64,000 nt of DNA from Owenia fusiformis (taxonomy: Eukaryota; Annelida; Polychaeta; Sabellida; Oweniidae), in contig CAIIXF020000006.1 in NCBI GenBank assembly GCA_903813345.2, positions 250,001-314,000 on the forward strand, written 5' to 3'. Made by a program: the position numbers and the translations under genes. Below the pieces are notes generated by a model that was not told the origin of the DNA, made no database searches, and saw nothing but the letters and a program-made list of their open reading frames with translations. This document shows, piece after piece, positions 33,691 to 46,777 of the stretch; positions within the stretch are counted from its first letter, which is position 1; each line of letters starts with the position of its first letter.

Positions 33691-35760
33691 ATTATTATAC
33701 TATATTACTTTTATTCCAACGATACTCTCTCAGTGATATACTCTAGGTTTCACTTGACCTAATTTCCAAAATTGTATCAAAATAGAATTACTTTTACGAA
33801 CCGTCACGTGATACACGACACTGCTCTGTCCCAGCTACTTCATAGATTCATTATCAAAATGCAATTTAGTTGATCTAGATTATATAGATGGCAGATAAAG
33901 CTGACTTCCCCGTTGAAGGCTTCTGATGAGCACATTGAAGTTGGCTGTAGTAAAAAGAGCGGGACTCTCGTGCGAAATAAAAAGTACATGACATTGTGTG
34001 AAAATTTCATGGACAGATCAGAAAACTTTACTGTTTACTAACCGATGTGATCTTATGTACCAACCGATATGTTACCAAATAATATATACCTAATCAAATA
34101 GTGTAAATCTTCAAATTCTGTATTGCTAGCCAAGATCCACATGTAATAATCACGAAGTGATCGAGATCCGAGCCGAGAGATGTTCTCTCCTGGTGTCCGT
34201 AGAACGGAAAAAAGATTTCACCTACACTTAGTCTAGCTACAAGCCCCTGTGAGCCCCATCCCCCTCTCCCTTCCAACTACACACCTAACCACAAGGTCTT
34301 GTGAGCACATGGTACTTCTCACTTATATTAAATTCTCGAGTGATGCATATCTCACTCAAAGGGATACTCAAAGGGGAGGGGTCCAAAGTCTAACCTACAC
34401 TGTGACCTAGATGCATTTAGACGTACTCAAATACAACACTACCACATCTTTATTCTTCTAACAGCAATAAGATCAATGTGGTTCACGATGTCACTATTCT
34501 TTAGATATTTGAGTCAATGCTGCTTGCCATGGTAACAGACTCTGTTGATTCTAAGAGATCCACCTTAAATGGTTGCCCGATCTGGTCATGAAGGAACATA
34601 CATTAAACGAAGTCTAAGGCCGGAGTGTTATCTTGGGGAACAATAAAATAGTTCACTGGATATCGTGATCAATCTGAACGTTTGCGTGTTTTCTAACTCA
34701 ATTTCTTGTAATCGTTTTCAGAGTCCTTGCAAGTAGGCTTCGAAATTCTATTTGTTGCCATGTAGTGTTCGTCGCATTTTTGCAATTTGATTGGAATTAG
34801 GAATTGTCTGTTATTAGCACAGGCCTTTTCCATCAGGACCTAAAATCTGGTAACCTGATTAGTGAGATGATAAATTGGTCTAGCGTGACTACTTGACAAT
34901 TATTTGCCGAATTCAGCCTGAAAAGGGATCGTAACTAATTTAAAAACAATGTAAAATTTTGCTTTAGAACCTTTTCAATCGTGTAAATGAACAAAAAAGC
35001 CAGCCAGATTGATATAAAATGGAACTTTGAAGCCAAAGCATGCAGACACTTTGAAAAAATGTATCCATGCCTTCTTGAGAAAACTCGACCAGAAAATGTC
35101 TACATCATCTAAAAGACATAATTAACCAAATAAGTCGTGAAAATATATTGTCGGCTAACACAGCGTATCATGTAGTTAGTACGCTAGATTTTCATGTGGA
35201 AACTGGGCAAATTGTCCGATCTAAATCCCTGGAAAATCGGAGGCGATTTAGCGGACGCATAGCAAATAAAATGGTACATCTTTTTGTCGTATGAATCTTT
35301 GATGTTTTGGATCATACAATCAATTTAGTTTGATGAATTGCATCGAGATATTGTGCAGAATGAATCGGTTTACTATCGTCATTGCCATTTTTCTCGATTT
35401 GCAGCTGATCAAATATAATCTTATGTATCAACTAAAATTATTAGTTTTTACTTATTTACATCATCGTCTAATAGAAATAAACTTGAAAATAAAATGACCG
35501 CTGAATATTGGCATATATATATCTATAATAAATACAATGCAAAACGACATTGACGATAACAACATTATAGGTAGGTATGATGTGAGTCCTCAGAAATAAA
35601 CACAAGATCTGGAAAGATCCAACAAACAGCTAAACGTCAACATCCACCAAGCCTACATTGCTTAATCAAAGTGGAATCGAGCTTTTGGATTGGTCAATAA
35701 TTTACGCAACATTGCACCCGTGAAAAATGTCTGAGATGAAAAAATTCGATTTGTGATTTC
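33691..35760. other. Intergenic DNA, no gene recognised
   Basis: No convincing exon. Around 34230, TAGTCTAGCTACAAGCC matches the ends of the small hairpin element at 49225-49337, so a partial copy may lie here. Confidence 0.45.
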
Positions 35761-35768
35761 AATCCTAT

Positions 35769-38211
35769 CACTGGGGGGTATCGTGATGCAACAACACCGT
35801 GTTGTTGCATCAAGATGGCCAGACTTCCGGTGATAGATTTTCGTACGATATGTTGTTTCCCCAATTTAAACCCATTTCTAGGACGAGTTTCTCAATAACC
35901 ATACACGTGAAGTTAGCGCACGATCTATATTTAAAGAAACTGTCATTAGTATACATGTAGCATCATCAAGAAGCAAGAAGTTCACGGTTTTAGTTCCTCA
36001 CTATTGATGCAACAACACCAAACCGAAGATGCAACAACACTCCTCTAGATTTGAGCAATGATGCAACAACACCAATTAATAGTTTAATTTCAGAAGACCA
36101 TTAATCTCGAGAGGAACAGATTTTTAAATGCTACTATTGCAACACCGGGCCAGTACCCATTTGCGTTCTTCTCAGGCATTCAAAATACACGTCCTGCGGG
36201 CGAAGATTCTTTATTATGTATTTTCAAAAATTTATACTTTTAAATATCAGAATGTACTGGAAGTTGTTCTATAACATAGTGCAATCGCCTTTACCATTGC
36301 TAGCTATAGTTACCCAATCTATTATCATAAACCCCTGTTCCATAGATTGATGACCCTGATACCAGTTAGTATCATTCAAAATGGTGGACAAAGATCTTTC
36401 GTTCTCGGTAAACACGACGAGCTATTGGAAATATTGCACGGCGCACATGTAGAAGTATTGTTCTCTTTGGATTCGTTCTCCCCGATTGAGTAAAAAGGTA
36501 GGTAATAGGATTTAGTTCCCGAAAAGGTTAATTGATAGGGGTACAGTTATCCCAGATTCCCCCTGGGCCCTCGGGAAATATCATAATGTGTCCCGGAATA
36601 AAACCAATATTGAATCCCTCTCAGTAAATAACCTCTATATAATAGCATTGTATAACTGCAATATCATTAAACCAACACTCATCGGAAGTTATGGCGTTTT
36701 GAAAACTCAAAATCGCTAAATTTGGTGGCCCATGTTAAGTCAATGGGAAAACAATTTTTTGAAGTGTAAAATACGACATATATACGACCGAGCACAGCTT
36801 AATTTAATGAAAGCTTTTAAATGAAGGGTACCTCATGTGCAATCTAGCTCCAAAATTTGGACACAAAAATGTCTAGGTCAAAATCTAGGTCAAATTCAAA
36901 GTTTTCCTAATTTTTGTGATTCTGACACTACACTTCAATTATATTCTTCGAAATTGTGAATACATGTAGGCTATGTAGCCAAGAGTGTACTTATAGTGTT
37001 AGCCTTTTGCCGTCAGAAAGTATTTTAACCCACTTTTAAGATATGGTGTCCAAAAAGTAGGTCAGGAATCAGAATCTGCAAACCCAATTTCGATCCGACT
37101 TCCGGTTCGGAAGTTATGGCTTTTGAAATTTCGAGAAAAATCGATCTGATGGTATCCTGATAGAAAGTCAGGAGCGAAGAAAATGTTGAAAAATCCATCT
37201 ATCCTTCCATCCATCCTTCCTATCCTATCCTACTATTCTATTCTATCGTTCCTTCTTATTCTATCCTATTCTTCCTATCCTATCCCTTATATCCCTATCC
37301 GTTCCTATCTATCCTTCATATCCTTTCCTTCCTATCTATCTAGTATTCCTATCCTTTCCTTCCTATCCTTCATATCATTTTCTTCCTATCCTTCCTATCT
37401 TATCCTTCCTTGCTATTCTATCCTATCTTTCTTCTCTATTCTCTCCTATCGTTCCATCCTATTCTGTCCTATCCCTCCTTCCTAGTTCATCCATCCATCC
37501 ATCCATCCATCTTTTTCTGGATGACTCGGCTTAAAAAAGTCCAGATCTGGAGTCTGAAATTGAACTTGTTGTTCAATTTCCAAAGTCTAGTTATATTAGT
37601 TCTTTGTAAACAATTTCCATACGATACGGTAAATCGAGGGGATTTAATTTAGAAAATGAATAATCTTTATTTTTCTATCAGATACAATATCAATGAGGTT
37701 GGCTCCCGGGGATTCAATACTTAGCCTATGTATTTAGTTTACCTTGTATATCCTTTTAACTTTGATAAAGACAAATACATTAAGGAACCAAACAAAATAC
37801 GTTTCATTCATGAACCACGCACTCACGCGTTTTATTCATGTCCCGACCAACACCTATAAAAAGAACATAAAACAGTTTCTCTTGATATTCAATGATACAT
37901 TATATTGGCGTTTTTGCATCAGCACATTGGTGTTGTTGCATCATCGATAATAAACAGAGTGGTGTTGTTGCATCAATAGTGAGGAATTAAAACCGCGAAT
38001 TTCTCGCTTCTTGATGATGCTACATGCATACTAATGAGAGTTTTTTAAAACATAGATCATGAGCTAACTGCACGTGTATGATTATTGAGCAACTCGTCCT
38101 AGAAATGGGTTTAAATTGGGAAAACAAAATATCGTACGAAAATCTATCACCGGAAGTCTGGCCATCTTGATGCAACAACACGGTGTTGTTGCATCACGAT
38201 ACCCCCCAGTG
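35769..38211. mobile_element. 2.4-kb foldback element with iterated terminal motifs and a 5-bp duplication
   Basis: The ends CACTGGGGGGTATCGTGATG are inverted repeats, with arms of about 300 bases (35769-36073 and 37929-38211). CCTAT flanks the element at 35764-35768 and 38212-38216. Near each tip is a 27-base palindrome with 13-base arms GATGCAACAACAC (35785-35811 and 38169-38195). Further copies of GATGCAACAACAC(C) lie at 36006, 36028 and 36060 on the left and, inverted, at 37929 and 37961 on the right. The interior carries a pyrimidine microsatellite and no transposase. Confidence 0.9.
37194..37512. repeat. CCAT/TCCTTCCTAT pyrimidine-rich microsatellite
   Basis: An imperfect (ATCC)n/(TTCC)n/(CTAT)n tract about 320 bases long inside the foldback element. 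The plus-strand open frame across it (repeats of PSILPIL) is an artefact of the repeat. Confidence 0.9.
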
Positions 38212-38216
38212 CCTAT

Positions 38217-41200
38217 TATACAAATGCCAATAGTTATCTGACGCCCGGACTATTGATGTTTTATTTTAGATCTTCCCCTCTCTTTCTCTCGCTGGAAGCA
38301 GTTTTAGGAACGCCATGATAAAAGATATATTCCAATGAATACAAAAATAATTTTGCTTATTTAACTGCCACATCTTGTAACTGTTTGGAATACAAAAATT
38401 CAAAACCCAGTCTCATGATATTCCGAAATTATTTTTTCACATCATGATTATTCAAATTCATTTTTAACATCTTGAGGAAAATTCATCAAAACATAAAAAC
38501 TACTTTTTGCGGCACATGTGATATAAAACTTAAGATTGATCTTTAAATTGAATTCTCTATTTTTGTATCATAGAAAACTCAGAAAGTGATGCAAAGAAAT
38601 ATATATATAAAAATTTGAATCATCATTTCCGATCACCTTTCGTTGGGATTCTGATAGAATTCTTTCATTCCCCATAGTTCAAAGTTGGGGGGTAATAAAA
38701 CTCTGTCTTTGTGATTGCGTTCCACTTCATTGACTCATTTTCATATTAATTTGACTTCATTATTTCAATTTTCACGGTAAAATGGATTAATTATTTTGTA
38801 GTATTTTGGGGTTATATGTTGACCTTCTCCAGTATCAGTCAATTTTGTTCAATAGAATCCCGATGACAGGTCTGCACGATTGATAATTAGCATATCTTAG
38901 ATTCATATTTTCGATTTCGTTCCACAAACAAGAAATCCTAGAAACTTTAAGGATCTTCTAAATGTAACATCCAACCGATTCTACATTTGAAAATGTCAGT
39001 ATTCAACTTTTTCAAGTGAATGTTGAAAAAATCCTCAAAGAACAAGCAATAATTAAACAGGCTTACAGTTCTTGATAAGGATTGTAAATGCATTGAGATG
39101 ACATTTCAATTTTCCCGAACTTTCACTCGACTGAATTCGATCATTTGCTCATTTCCCCTTAAACAAAGTTTTAAGCTATAAGTAGTGATGCACTTAGCAT
39201 TCGTTATTTGGAGAGAATTTGAATGAGGTCTAGGATGAGGGTGTCGATCTTAAGAGAGTTAATGATGTATTTGACATTTGCCTCGTGTCCATAAATTGTT
39301 TTAGTGTGGTAATTATCGTAATTGTATATGTGATGAAAAATATTCTACATGGCTTTTGTGTCAAGAGGGAATGTCCATATACTCTCTCCCGAGGGACATA
39401 ATGTCCACATTCCCTCTCCTTTGAGAGACAAGTGGGTATATCTACAAAATGCTGATCAGTGTATGCTCCAACCACCACCAAACCAATGGCATGGTGATAA
39501 GACAAGGGAACCCAAAGAATTTTAGGCTAACCCTTTAAAGCGATAGCATACATTGGTTTCGTGTCCAATGAAAAAGCATAATTCACGCTTTGACCACTTC
39601 TATAGCTAATTTGAGTGATTACGTTGCATTATCATTAAATGCTGTTGGTGGAATCTGTCGCTGACTCTTCAGAACTCAAGCACCATACAAAGTGATGATA
39701 TCATAATGCCGATAATATGGACATATGGAAAAAAGGTCAATCGACCGATTTTCTTAACGCTCCAAAGTTATCCCTGACACATTATTCTTAAATTAAATCA
39801 TAATCATTAATCACATGATAGTTTTTTATAATAAAATATATTTCACTTGGTTAAACAATCGAAAAAAGCACGAAGGGGGAGTTTTGGTTGATACAGAATC
39901 TTGGGGAGAATTTCTGCATGACTTGGCACAATATCAACCGGCTTACAATTGATTTTAAATTGACGAAATATGTCCTTATAATCCCGTGAACTCCTAAAAT
40001 TCTTCAAGGCAATTAAATATAAACTTAGCCCTATATAAAATTGTGCGTGCGAGGACGAACTTTTCTAAAGGGGAGAAATGTGGTGAACTTATTCATATGT
40101 AACTTACTGGAACTTCTTCCAGCAGCTTGGATATGGTAATCGAGAATAACAATGCCAATTCTAAATTCAAACATTTTCAACCAGATTTCATAGTTGATTA
40201 AATGTGCCATTTAAATAATATCGGTATTAGCATAGGCTAGTTGTATTATACTAACGTATATTCTCGTATTCCTACTTCTGACATCATATTTAAATATAAA
40301 ACAAAGGTGAATAACATATCAAAATAATTCGGTTTTACTCATTGAAATTATTTACGGTGATCAGATATATCTCCAGCACGGTCAAGTAGTATATCTACAA
40401 CTAAATTGCAATGTAATAAAGCCAATCACTTTGATTTGTAATGAGCCCTTTGTGGTAGATCCATTGGTGAACATCAAACGCCTGAACGTTAATTATCTCG
40501 TTTGTGAATCCCTTAATTACTGTATTAAAGACTCCAAGTGGTGCAAAACTAAGCGTATTAATAACACACTGCCCGCATCTAGATACTATCTTTGCACCTA
40601 AATGTATGATATTCTATGATTTTATGAGGGATATAATTTTTATCCACAAGAAGATATCAATATCTATCCGTTAACTTTAGGCCCTCTATTCCCGAGGTAG
40701 AGGTCCATTGTTGAGTTTGAGTTTCAACAACACTCTGAAAATGAAAACAGTAATTTTAGAAGGAGAGAAGTGTAATGATATTGATGTTTTGTTACAATTC
40801 CCCCTTTCGACAAAAAAATATTGTCTCGCATTGTGACATATCCATAAAGATACAATATGACAACAACTGAACAAGAAAACTGTGGTTTACTTTTGTTCAT
40901 CGCACTTCAGACCTGTAACTGAACAAACAGATTTGCACGGCTCTAATGTAATAAATAATTCACCCGGGTTAATCGACTTTAGTATCTTGCTATCATTCTT
41001 GCTTTAATCATATTCCTTACGCTCCACCAATCAAAATGCAAGGAAACTGTTAAGTTGGGATGACGTAGCCTATATTAGTTAAACGGGAGAATGCTCAACT
41101 GAAGTGGATTGAATGTCAGCCAGATAGCCCCAGATTATTTTTTAATATTTCCAGATATAAATAACAAAGTAAATTAGAATACTGTATACGTAAACCGTTT

Positions 41201-44200
41201 GTTTCTTTATCTATGCCAATTTTTCACAAGCGCCATTTATTACGATGTTTATAAGGAGACGCATACCCGGGAACTCCACCCTCCCATGGGACTACTTTTC
41301 AAGAACATGGTCCTTCTCCCGTGAAGTAGTTCGTCATTAGGCATAAAAGTATCCAAATGATTTACGTGGAATCGCTGGGGAAAGAGCTGAAGCGCAAATT
41401 TTACATCACTTGGAAAACTTGGATTCAGACAAGCGGAAGGTGAAGCAACATTTTCAAGCCGTCAATTCAGGTAAAGAATATTTCTTTACTCAAATTATTC
41501 TCAAGAGAAACTCGTCATTTTTAGCTTTTTGCCTATTAGCCTGTTAATTGTGACTAGGTTGTTAACTTGATATTATGTAATACTAGAGTATGCTGTTATG
41601 TTGCACGGACAATTGAGTGATTTGAGCCAAATAACACCCTTCATGATATCCTTGAAAACGTGCTCTTCATAAAGCGAAATATTTCCGAAATAAGTTTTTC
41701 ATTGACAGGCTTATTCTGAAAAACCTATTTTGTATTTTAGGTCAACGGAACAAGTTAGGTTGTAGTTTATTAAACGGGTTCAAATATAAGAAAACACGTA
41801 CACGTAAAAAAGAAAAAGGATAGTACCATGCGTCATTTTTTCATCCACGAATGGCTCATTAGTGAATAATTTTGGAAATTGGTGTACACACGTAGCAGGG
41901 TTTAACATCGTTTAAGTAATGGTTCGGTCATGCGTGTTTGATTCACTACCCTTATTGCTAAATTTACTTTGTTTTATGGTGTATTAATTTTACTTCGAGT
42001 TCTTATCAAATCAAATGAAAAATAATCATTCACATTGGGTATCAGTAGATTCCGAATAGCGGAAAATTTACCGCAATTTCTGCACTCTAAATCAACATTG
42101 CGTCCGTAAAATGCACGGGCGTGGAAACACAAATCTAGCTTTCAAGAATTAGAACTAGAACTAGAATTAGAACAGATGAGTGACACAGGTATATGGTTTA
42201 AAAGAGAAAAATGTGACAAATAACTGAATACATGTTTTTGCGATCAGACATTTTAAAGAAAACACAAGGATATATATTTTGACAAGGGAAAACATTCAGT
42301 CTATAGGATACAACTGTGAATGGATATATTTAATTTATATGGCTTAATATAAAAACACATGGCTTGATTTAAATATGATATAAGCCACGTATACCGGCGA
42401 ATATGATTCTACTGCGATAGGATGGATACGAAGAGTTTGGTTTTCACTACCTTCAGGCACACGCCTCTGATTCCAGGTGAACCATTTTATAATTGATCTT
42501 ACTTAAAATAATAGATTCCATGATAACAATATCTCAATTGCGGATGGGAGGATGAGGTGATGCAAACACTTAAACAAACATTTTAATTTCTTAAAACTAA
42601 ATTGAGCAATCCGTTTAGAAGTTATGCGTTTTGAAAATATAAAAATAATATTGCACGAGAAAGATAAAACAAAAACACCTAAATGATTCTTCTCTTCCTG
42701 TTATTTTGCGATTGATAAGACGTTAACTAAATGTTAATCAAAATGCAGCTCATTTGGTACCGTATTTTATATTTCACAATTCTTACAAAAGTCGTGGCCA
42801 AACAAATTTTATAAACGGGGATGTGTGTAGCATTTTCACCCAAACGGAGAGCGGCACATTTAGAGGTCGAAATTTAAGTATAATTTCCCTCGGGTTTAGT
42901 TCGATTTTATATCTGATAATGACCAATGATTTGTGTCATATGCGAACGTCTATCAATCAAAACTGATAACCACGCTTGGATAAATGCTAGCTAATGGAAT
43001 AATATTTCTTACATTGAGTAACACACGAAGAGACAAAACGCGAAAGTAAGCCCTGTCTACAAAGTTTGCAAGTGGCCAGCCGCCATTGGCATGTTCTCCG
43101 AAGACCTGTTTTGAGAGATTTTAAAAATAGAATATAATGATACGGTCATTCTACGTCTTAAGTAATTCATCCGATTTAAAAATTAAATTTTATATATCAT
43201 ATCAAGACTCTTAGTGTATGGCTACTGTTCTATTCTAATGAATTAAAAACGAAGTATTTGAATCATAATTATTTCGCGATGCATATTTTTTAAGGCGAAA
43301 AATCGCAATGAAGCGTTCATTGCAATTTTTCGCCTTCCATTGCTTGTGTTTCTCAAAAGACGTCGCTTCAGTTTTATATGTGGAAACAACCGAGCCAAAC
43401 TAAAAAAAAATCAAAATTTAAAAATATGAAATATGCAATATACAGCTGTTGTACGCATCAAACCCCTGTTTTATTCCCTAAATTGTCCTCAACTCAGGTT
43501 GGGGAATAGCTGATGGAAATTGAAAGTGCGAGGGACGAGACCAGAAACATTACATCTAGCAATGCCACACTACTTAGTACACCAGATGCAAATTGTCTTC
43601 GTCTACTATCCTACGCTGTTCCAAACATCACATCAGGTCTCTGTGGATTAATTAGTTCCAAATATTTGTTAACAAATGATCATTGTAATTGGGACATTCG
43701 ATACACTAGTTGTTTCTAATTTGACCATATTAATTAATAATTACGACAATTGCCTCTACTGTTACATCTCTATTATTTTATTGGTCGAATATCCCCGCGC
43801 TGATGTTTCATATTTGGCCAAAATCAATAATTTAACTAGATTAATCGATCGGAGGGATCTAATTTGGATCTTGCGTATTATTCCTTGGGATCAAAGAAAG
43901 ATCAAAGTGATCATTGATTGAAACACAGATGATCTAATATTTGTTCTTATTACTGATTCATGAGTAGGGTTTATAACATGACTCAATAATTATTGGATAA
44001 ACTAGTGAATTTTCTGTGTTTTCCTGAGACAATGCCTTCATATGTATTGTGTTACCTATCATTCGTCCATCATTTTCAGCTTTATCAATTTCTAGAGTAT
44101 GTCCAAAAGATATAAATACAGTGAAATAAGTTATATATATTCATACATACAACCTTTATACTGGACGGGCCAAAAATGTCCATAATTTCCTATGTTTAGC

Positions 44201-44938
44201 TCACATTGTATAAGCTATTGTAATCAGTCACTTCTCAGTCAATCTGTCCATCTGACTGTCTGTCCGTCTGTCTGTCAACACATTGATGGCTCGTCTGGAA
44301 TCATACACGACAAATCAAATCCGGGTTTCACTTTTAAAATGTGTCTGTATAACATCTTTAATTTTTTCCCCGATAAGTGTCACCTCGTTTCAAATTGCGG
44401 ATATTTTATTGCACTCTCCTCATGTGAGCCAACTACCCATGGCACTATTAATTGCATTTCATTGGAGATGCAACTGTCAATTATACAGTCATTTTCAAAT
44501 GGCATCAGTATTTTAACGATATTTGGACGAAAATGATGTCACAAAACATAATGCATATTGCTAGCGTGGATGCGAAGTGTAAGGTAATTTGAGATAAGCG
44601 TTACAGTTTTGCAGTTATTCATGTCGAGCATATTGAAACCAGATGGCCATTTGGTGTTCACAAAAGTGGAGCTAATATAGAGTTGGAACGTTTGGGGAGT
44701 ATTGAGACCAATAGTGAAGGTTAGGAAATCAATAAAAACAGCCGTTTAACAGATATTTTGCCCTCCCCCATTGAGTGGGACCAGAAAAAACTTTTTGATT
44801 TCAGGGGCCCAACATTTTTTTCCGCGAGGAAATATTCCTTTCCCTGTTGGTTTCCAGAGCCTCTGTGAGTCTCTGACCTTACTTGAGTTGTGGGTATAAA
44901 AAAGTAACGATTCCGATTGGCAAAACTGACGCCTGTTC
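38217..44938. other. Intergenic or intronic AT-rich DNA, no coding exon recognised
   Basis: About 6.7 kb with no recognisable protein domain. Minor structure: a 45-base hairpin at 43292-43336, a GAACTAGAACTAGAA microsatellite near 42150 and a GTCTGTCCGTCTGTC run near 44260. A possible leader exon ending at 41470 is listed separately. Confidence 0.5.
41200..41470 (+). other. Candidate non-coding leader exon with promoter-like upstream DNA
   Basis: A strong donor (TTCAG|GTAAAG) at 41470/41471 follows a comparatively GC-rich stretch. Upstream lie CCAATCA (about 41025) and TGACGTA (about 41060). It could be the first exon of the gene whose coding start is at 53748. This is weak, context-only evidence, and the 5' limit is unknown. 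Confidence 0.2.
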
Positions 44939-45010
44939 GGGCTCGTCCGGGAATTGAACCCGGGACCTCTCGCACCCTAAGCGAGAATCATACCCCTAGA
45001 CCAACGAGCC
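44939..45010 (-). tRNA. tRNA-Pro (anticodon AGG)
   Basis: 72 bases. The acceptor stem GGCTCGT pairs with ACGAGCC, with discriminator C. The D-arm region is TTGGTCTAGGGGTA. The anticodon stem CTCGC/GCGAG encloses loop TTAGGGT, giving AGG. The T-arm has TTCAATT between CCGGG and CCCGG. There is no intron. A T6 run on the minus strand about 35 bases downstream (near 44900) may terminate RNA polymerase III. Confidence 0.96.
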
Positions 45011-45440
45011 AGTCATAGCACGTCGTGATTCCACGGGTAATTCGTAGGTCGCTCCAAAAAATAGTCTCGGGTTACAGTCACTTCTTGTGTTGAGATTTAT
45101 CAAAAATTAGGATTCATAAGCTTCAAACGCTTGTTATAATGATAAAAATAAAGAATCTTGTTCCATTTAGCAGTATCTAACGTAAAATACACGTGACTCT
45201 ATTTCACCGCAGGCCTGTATACATGATATAGTAGATAGGTAACTACAGCTAACTAGTGCATGATTGATATGGCTTTGTTTGCTGATAAATAAATTACAAC
45301 TTTTGTTATGACATGAAATTCAATTCACGTGTGAATTGTTTGACAACTTCCTCATAAAAACTGAAGTATAAAGTCGGAAAAATACATATATAAAATGAAA
45401 AACAATAAAAAATAAACTCCTTCTCAGAGATCAAAATATC

Positions 45441-45512
45441 GGGCTCGTCCGGGATTCGAACCCGGGACCTCTCGCACCCAAAGCGAGAATCATGCCCCTA
45501 GACCAACGAGCC
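45441..45512 (-). tRNA. tRNA-Pro (anticodon TGG)
   Basis: 72 bases, nearly identical to the tRNA-Pro 430 bases away. The anticodon loop is TTTGGGT (anticodon TGG) and the T-loop is TTCGAAT. A TTTT on the minus strand at 45433-45436, just past the gene, fits an RNA polymerase III terminator. The two genes share strand and differ at only a few positions, so one arose by local duplication with an anticodon change. Confidence 0.97.
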
Positions 45513-46604
45513 GCCGATGAGAGTGTTACACATAAAGAATATTAAAACACAAGAGAATGAAACACACCTCAAGTGATCTGATTACCATGTAGACTAAGCT
45601 TACAAGGCCATTTCACATAGGCAGGAAGGGGGATGGGCAGTTGATTTTAAAACTCAGTCACCAGTGATTCATAAATATTTGATTACTTTTCGTGTTAAAA
45701 TAACAGCACGTTGAATTATGTTTGCTGGACAATAAACATTCCCTACTTCAAAATCGAGCCCATTTTAAGCCCAAAATGAGGTTCCTTGATCAACAAAGTG
45801 TTTTAATAAATAATTTACATCATTTAAAAGTTACTTGTTGTCTTGATAAGAAGAAGAAAAATGAGCCGGTATTTTGTTGGCCTTGTTCCTTGAACAAACA
45901 TCTGCTTTGCAACGTGTCTGCCTTCAAGGTACGGGTTTGAATCCCAGACAAAACAGACTTTTCTTGTTTCTCAGAGTCGCACTGCACGAATAAAATTCAC
46001 AAACTTATTTCAGGGTATTCGCCTAAATAAAACGCTCAAATTATTACTTCAGAACTAATTTATGGACACTTTTCGTCACCAGTATTATCACTATTATACT
46101 TAGTTTCAAAACATGGTCAATGACACACCTTATCGACAATGTATCAGTGATAACAAATGGTTTTCTAATCTAATAACATTCCAGCCGCTTCATTAAAAGC
46201 CATTGTAAAACCTTTACTCAAAACAAAAATAAACCACACGAACAGCAAACAAACTTGTAATCACAAGCTAATATTATATAATAGAATGTTTTATTAACTT
46301 GTTATAATTTGGGCTAATTACCTGTGTCAGGTGTAAAAGTATCGTGGGAGAAATCACGCTGAGAAAAAACATATTCATCACACTGAGAAAAATATTGCAA
46401 AACGTTTAAAGTAAGTTTCAAAATCGTATCGCATTCTCTTGTCATTCTTCCTCTTTTGGGCATATTTTTTGATATTTTTCTTCATCCTTGGTACCCATCC
46501 TGGTACCCATGTGTCTCCAATATACTACAAGATACTTTACGAAGCACACTGTTCAATGATAAGTGTGTGTACCTGTCTTTAATCTAGTGATGTACGTAAT
46601 TTAT
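45513..46604. other. Intergenic DNA, no gene recognised
   Basis: AT-rich. A B-box-like GGGTTTGAATCCCAG occurs near 45930 without a complete tRNA fold around it. Confidence 0.5.
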
Positions 46605-46777
46605 GTAGCATTCGCGAATTCAACCGACGGCTGACGGATTCACCGCTATTTGTGTGGCCAACTCATTCAAGTGTGAATAGTACCTGCTACTATTATTCCA
46701 TTATATCTAAATGAGTTTGCCAAATAGCAGTAAATCCGTCATCCGACAGCCAGCCGGCGTCGCTGCGCAAATGCTAC
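46605..46777. repeat. 173-base imperfect hairpin (MITE-like)
   Basis: GTAGCATTCGCG at the left pairs with CGCAAATGCTAC at the right. Further in, GACGGATTCACCGCTATTTG pairs with CAAATAGCAGTAAATCCGTC, and CCAACTCAT pairs imperfectly with ATGAGTTTG. No clear target duplication was found. Confidence 0.55.

Noticed and set aside
37183-37485. 100-codon frame rich in PSILPIL
   Set aside because: It reads a pyrimidine microsatellite.
43513-43719. 68-codon frame with several N-glycosylation motifs as a secreted protein
   Set aside because: No signal peptide, no convincing splice partners, no domain.
45900-45955. Third tRNA gene (GGGTTTGAATCCCAG B-box-like)
   Set aside because: No acceptor stem, anticodon arm or D-arm could be folded around it.
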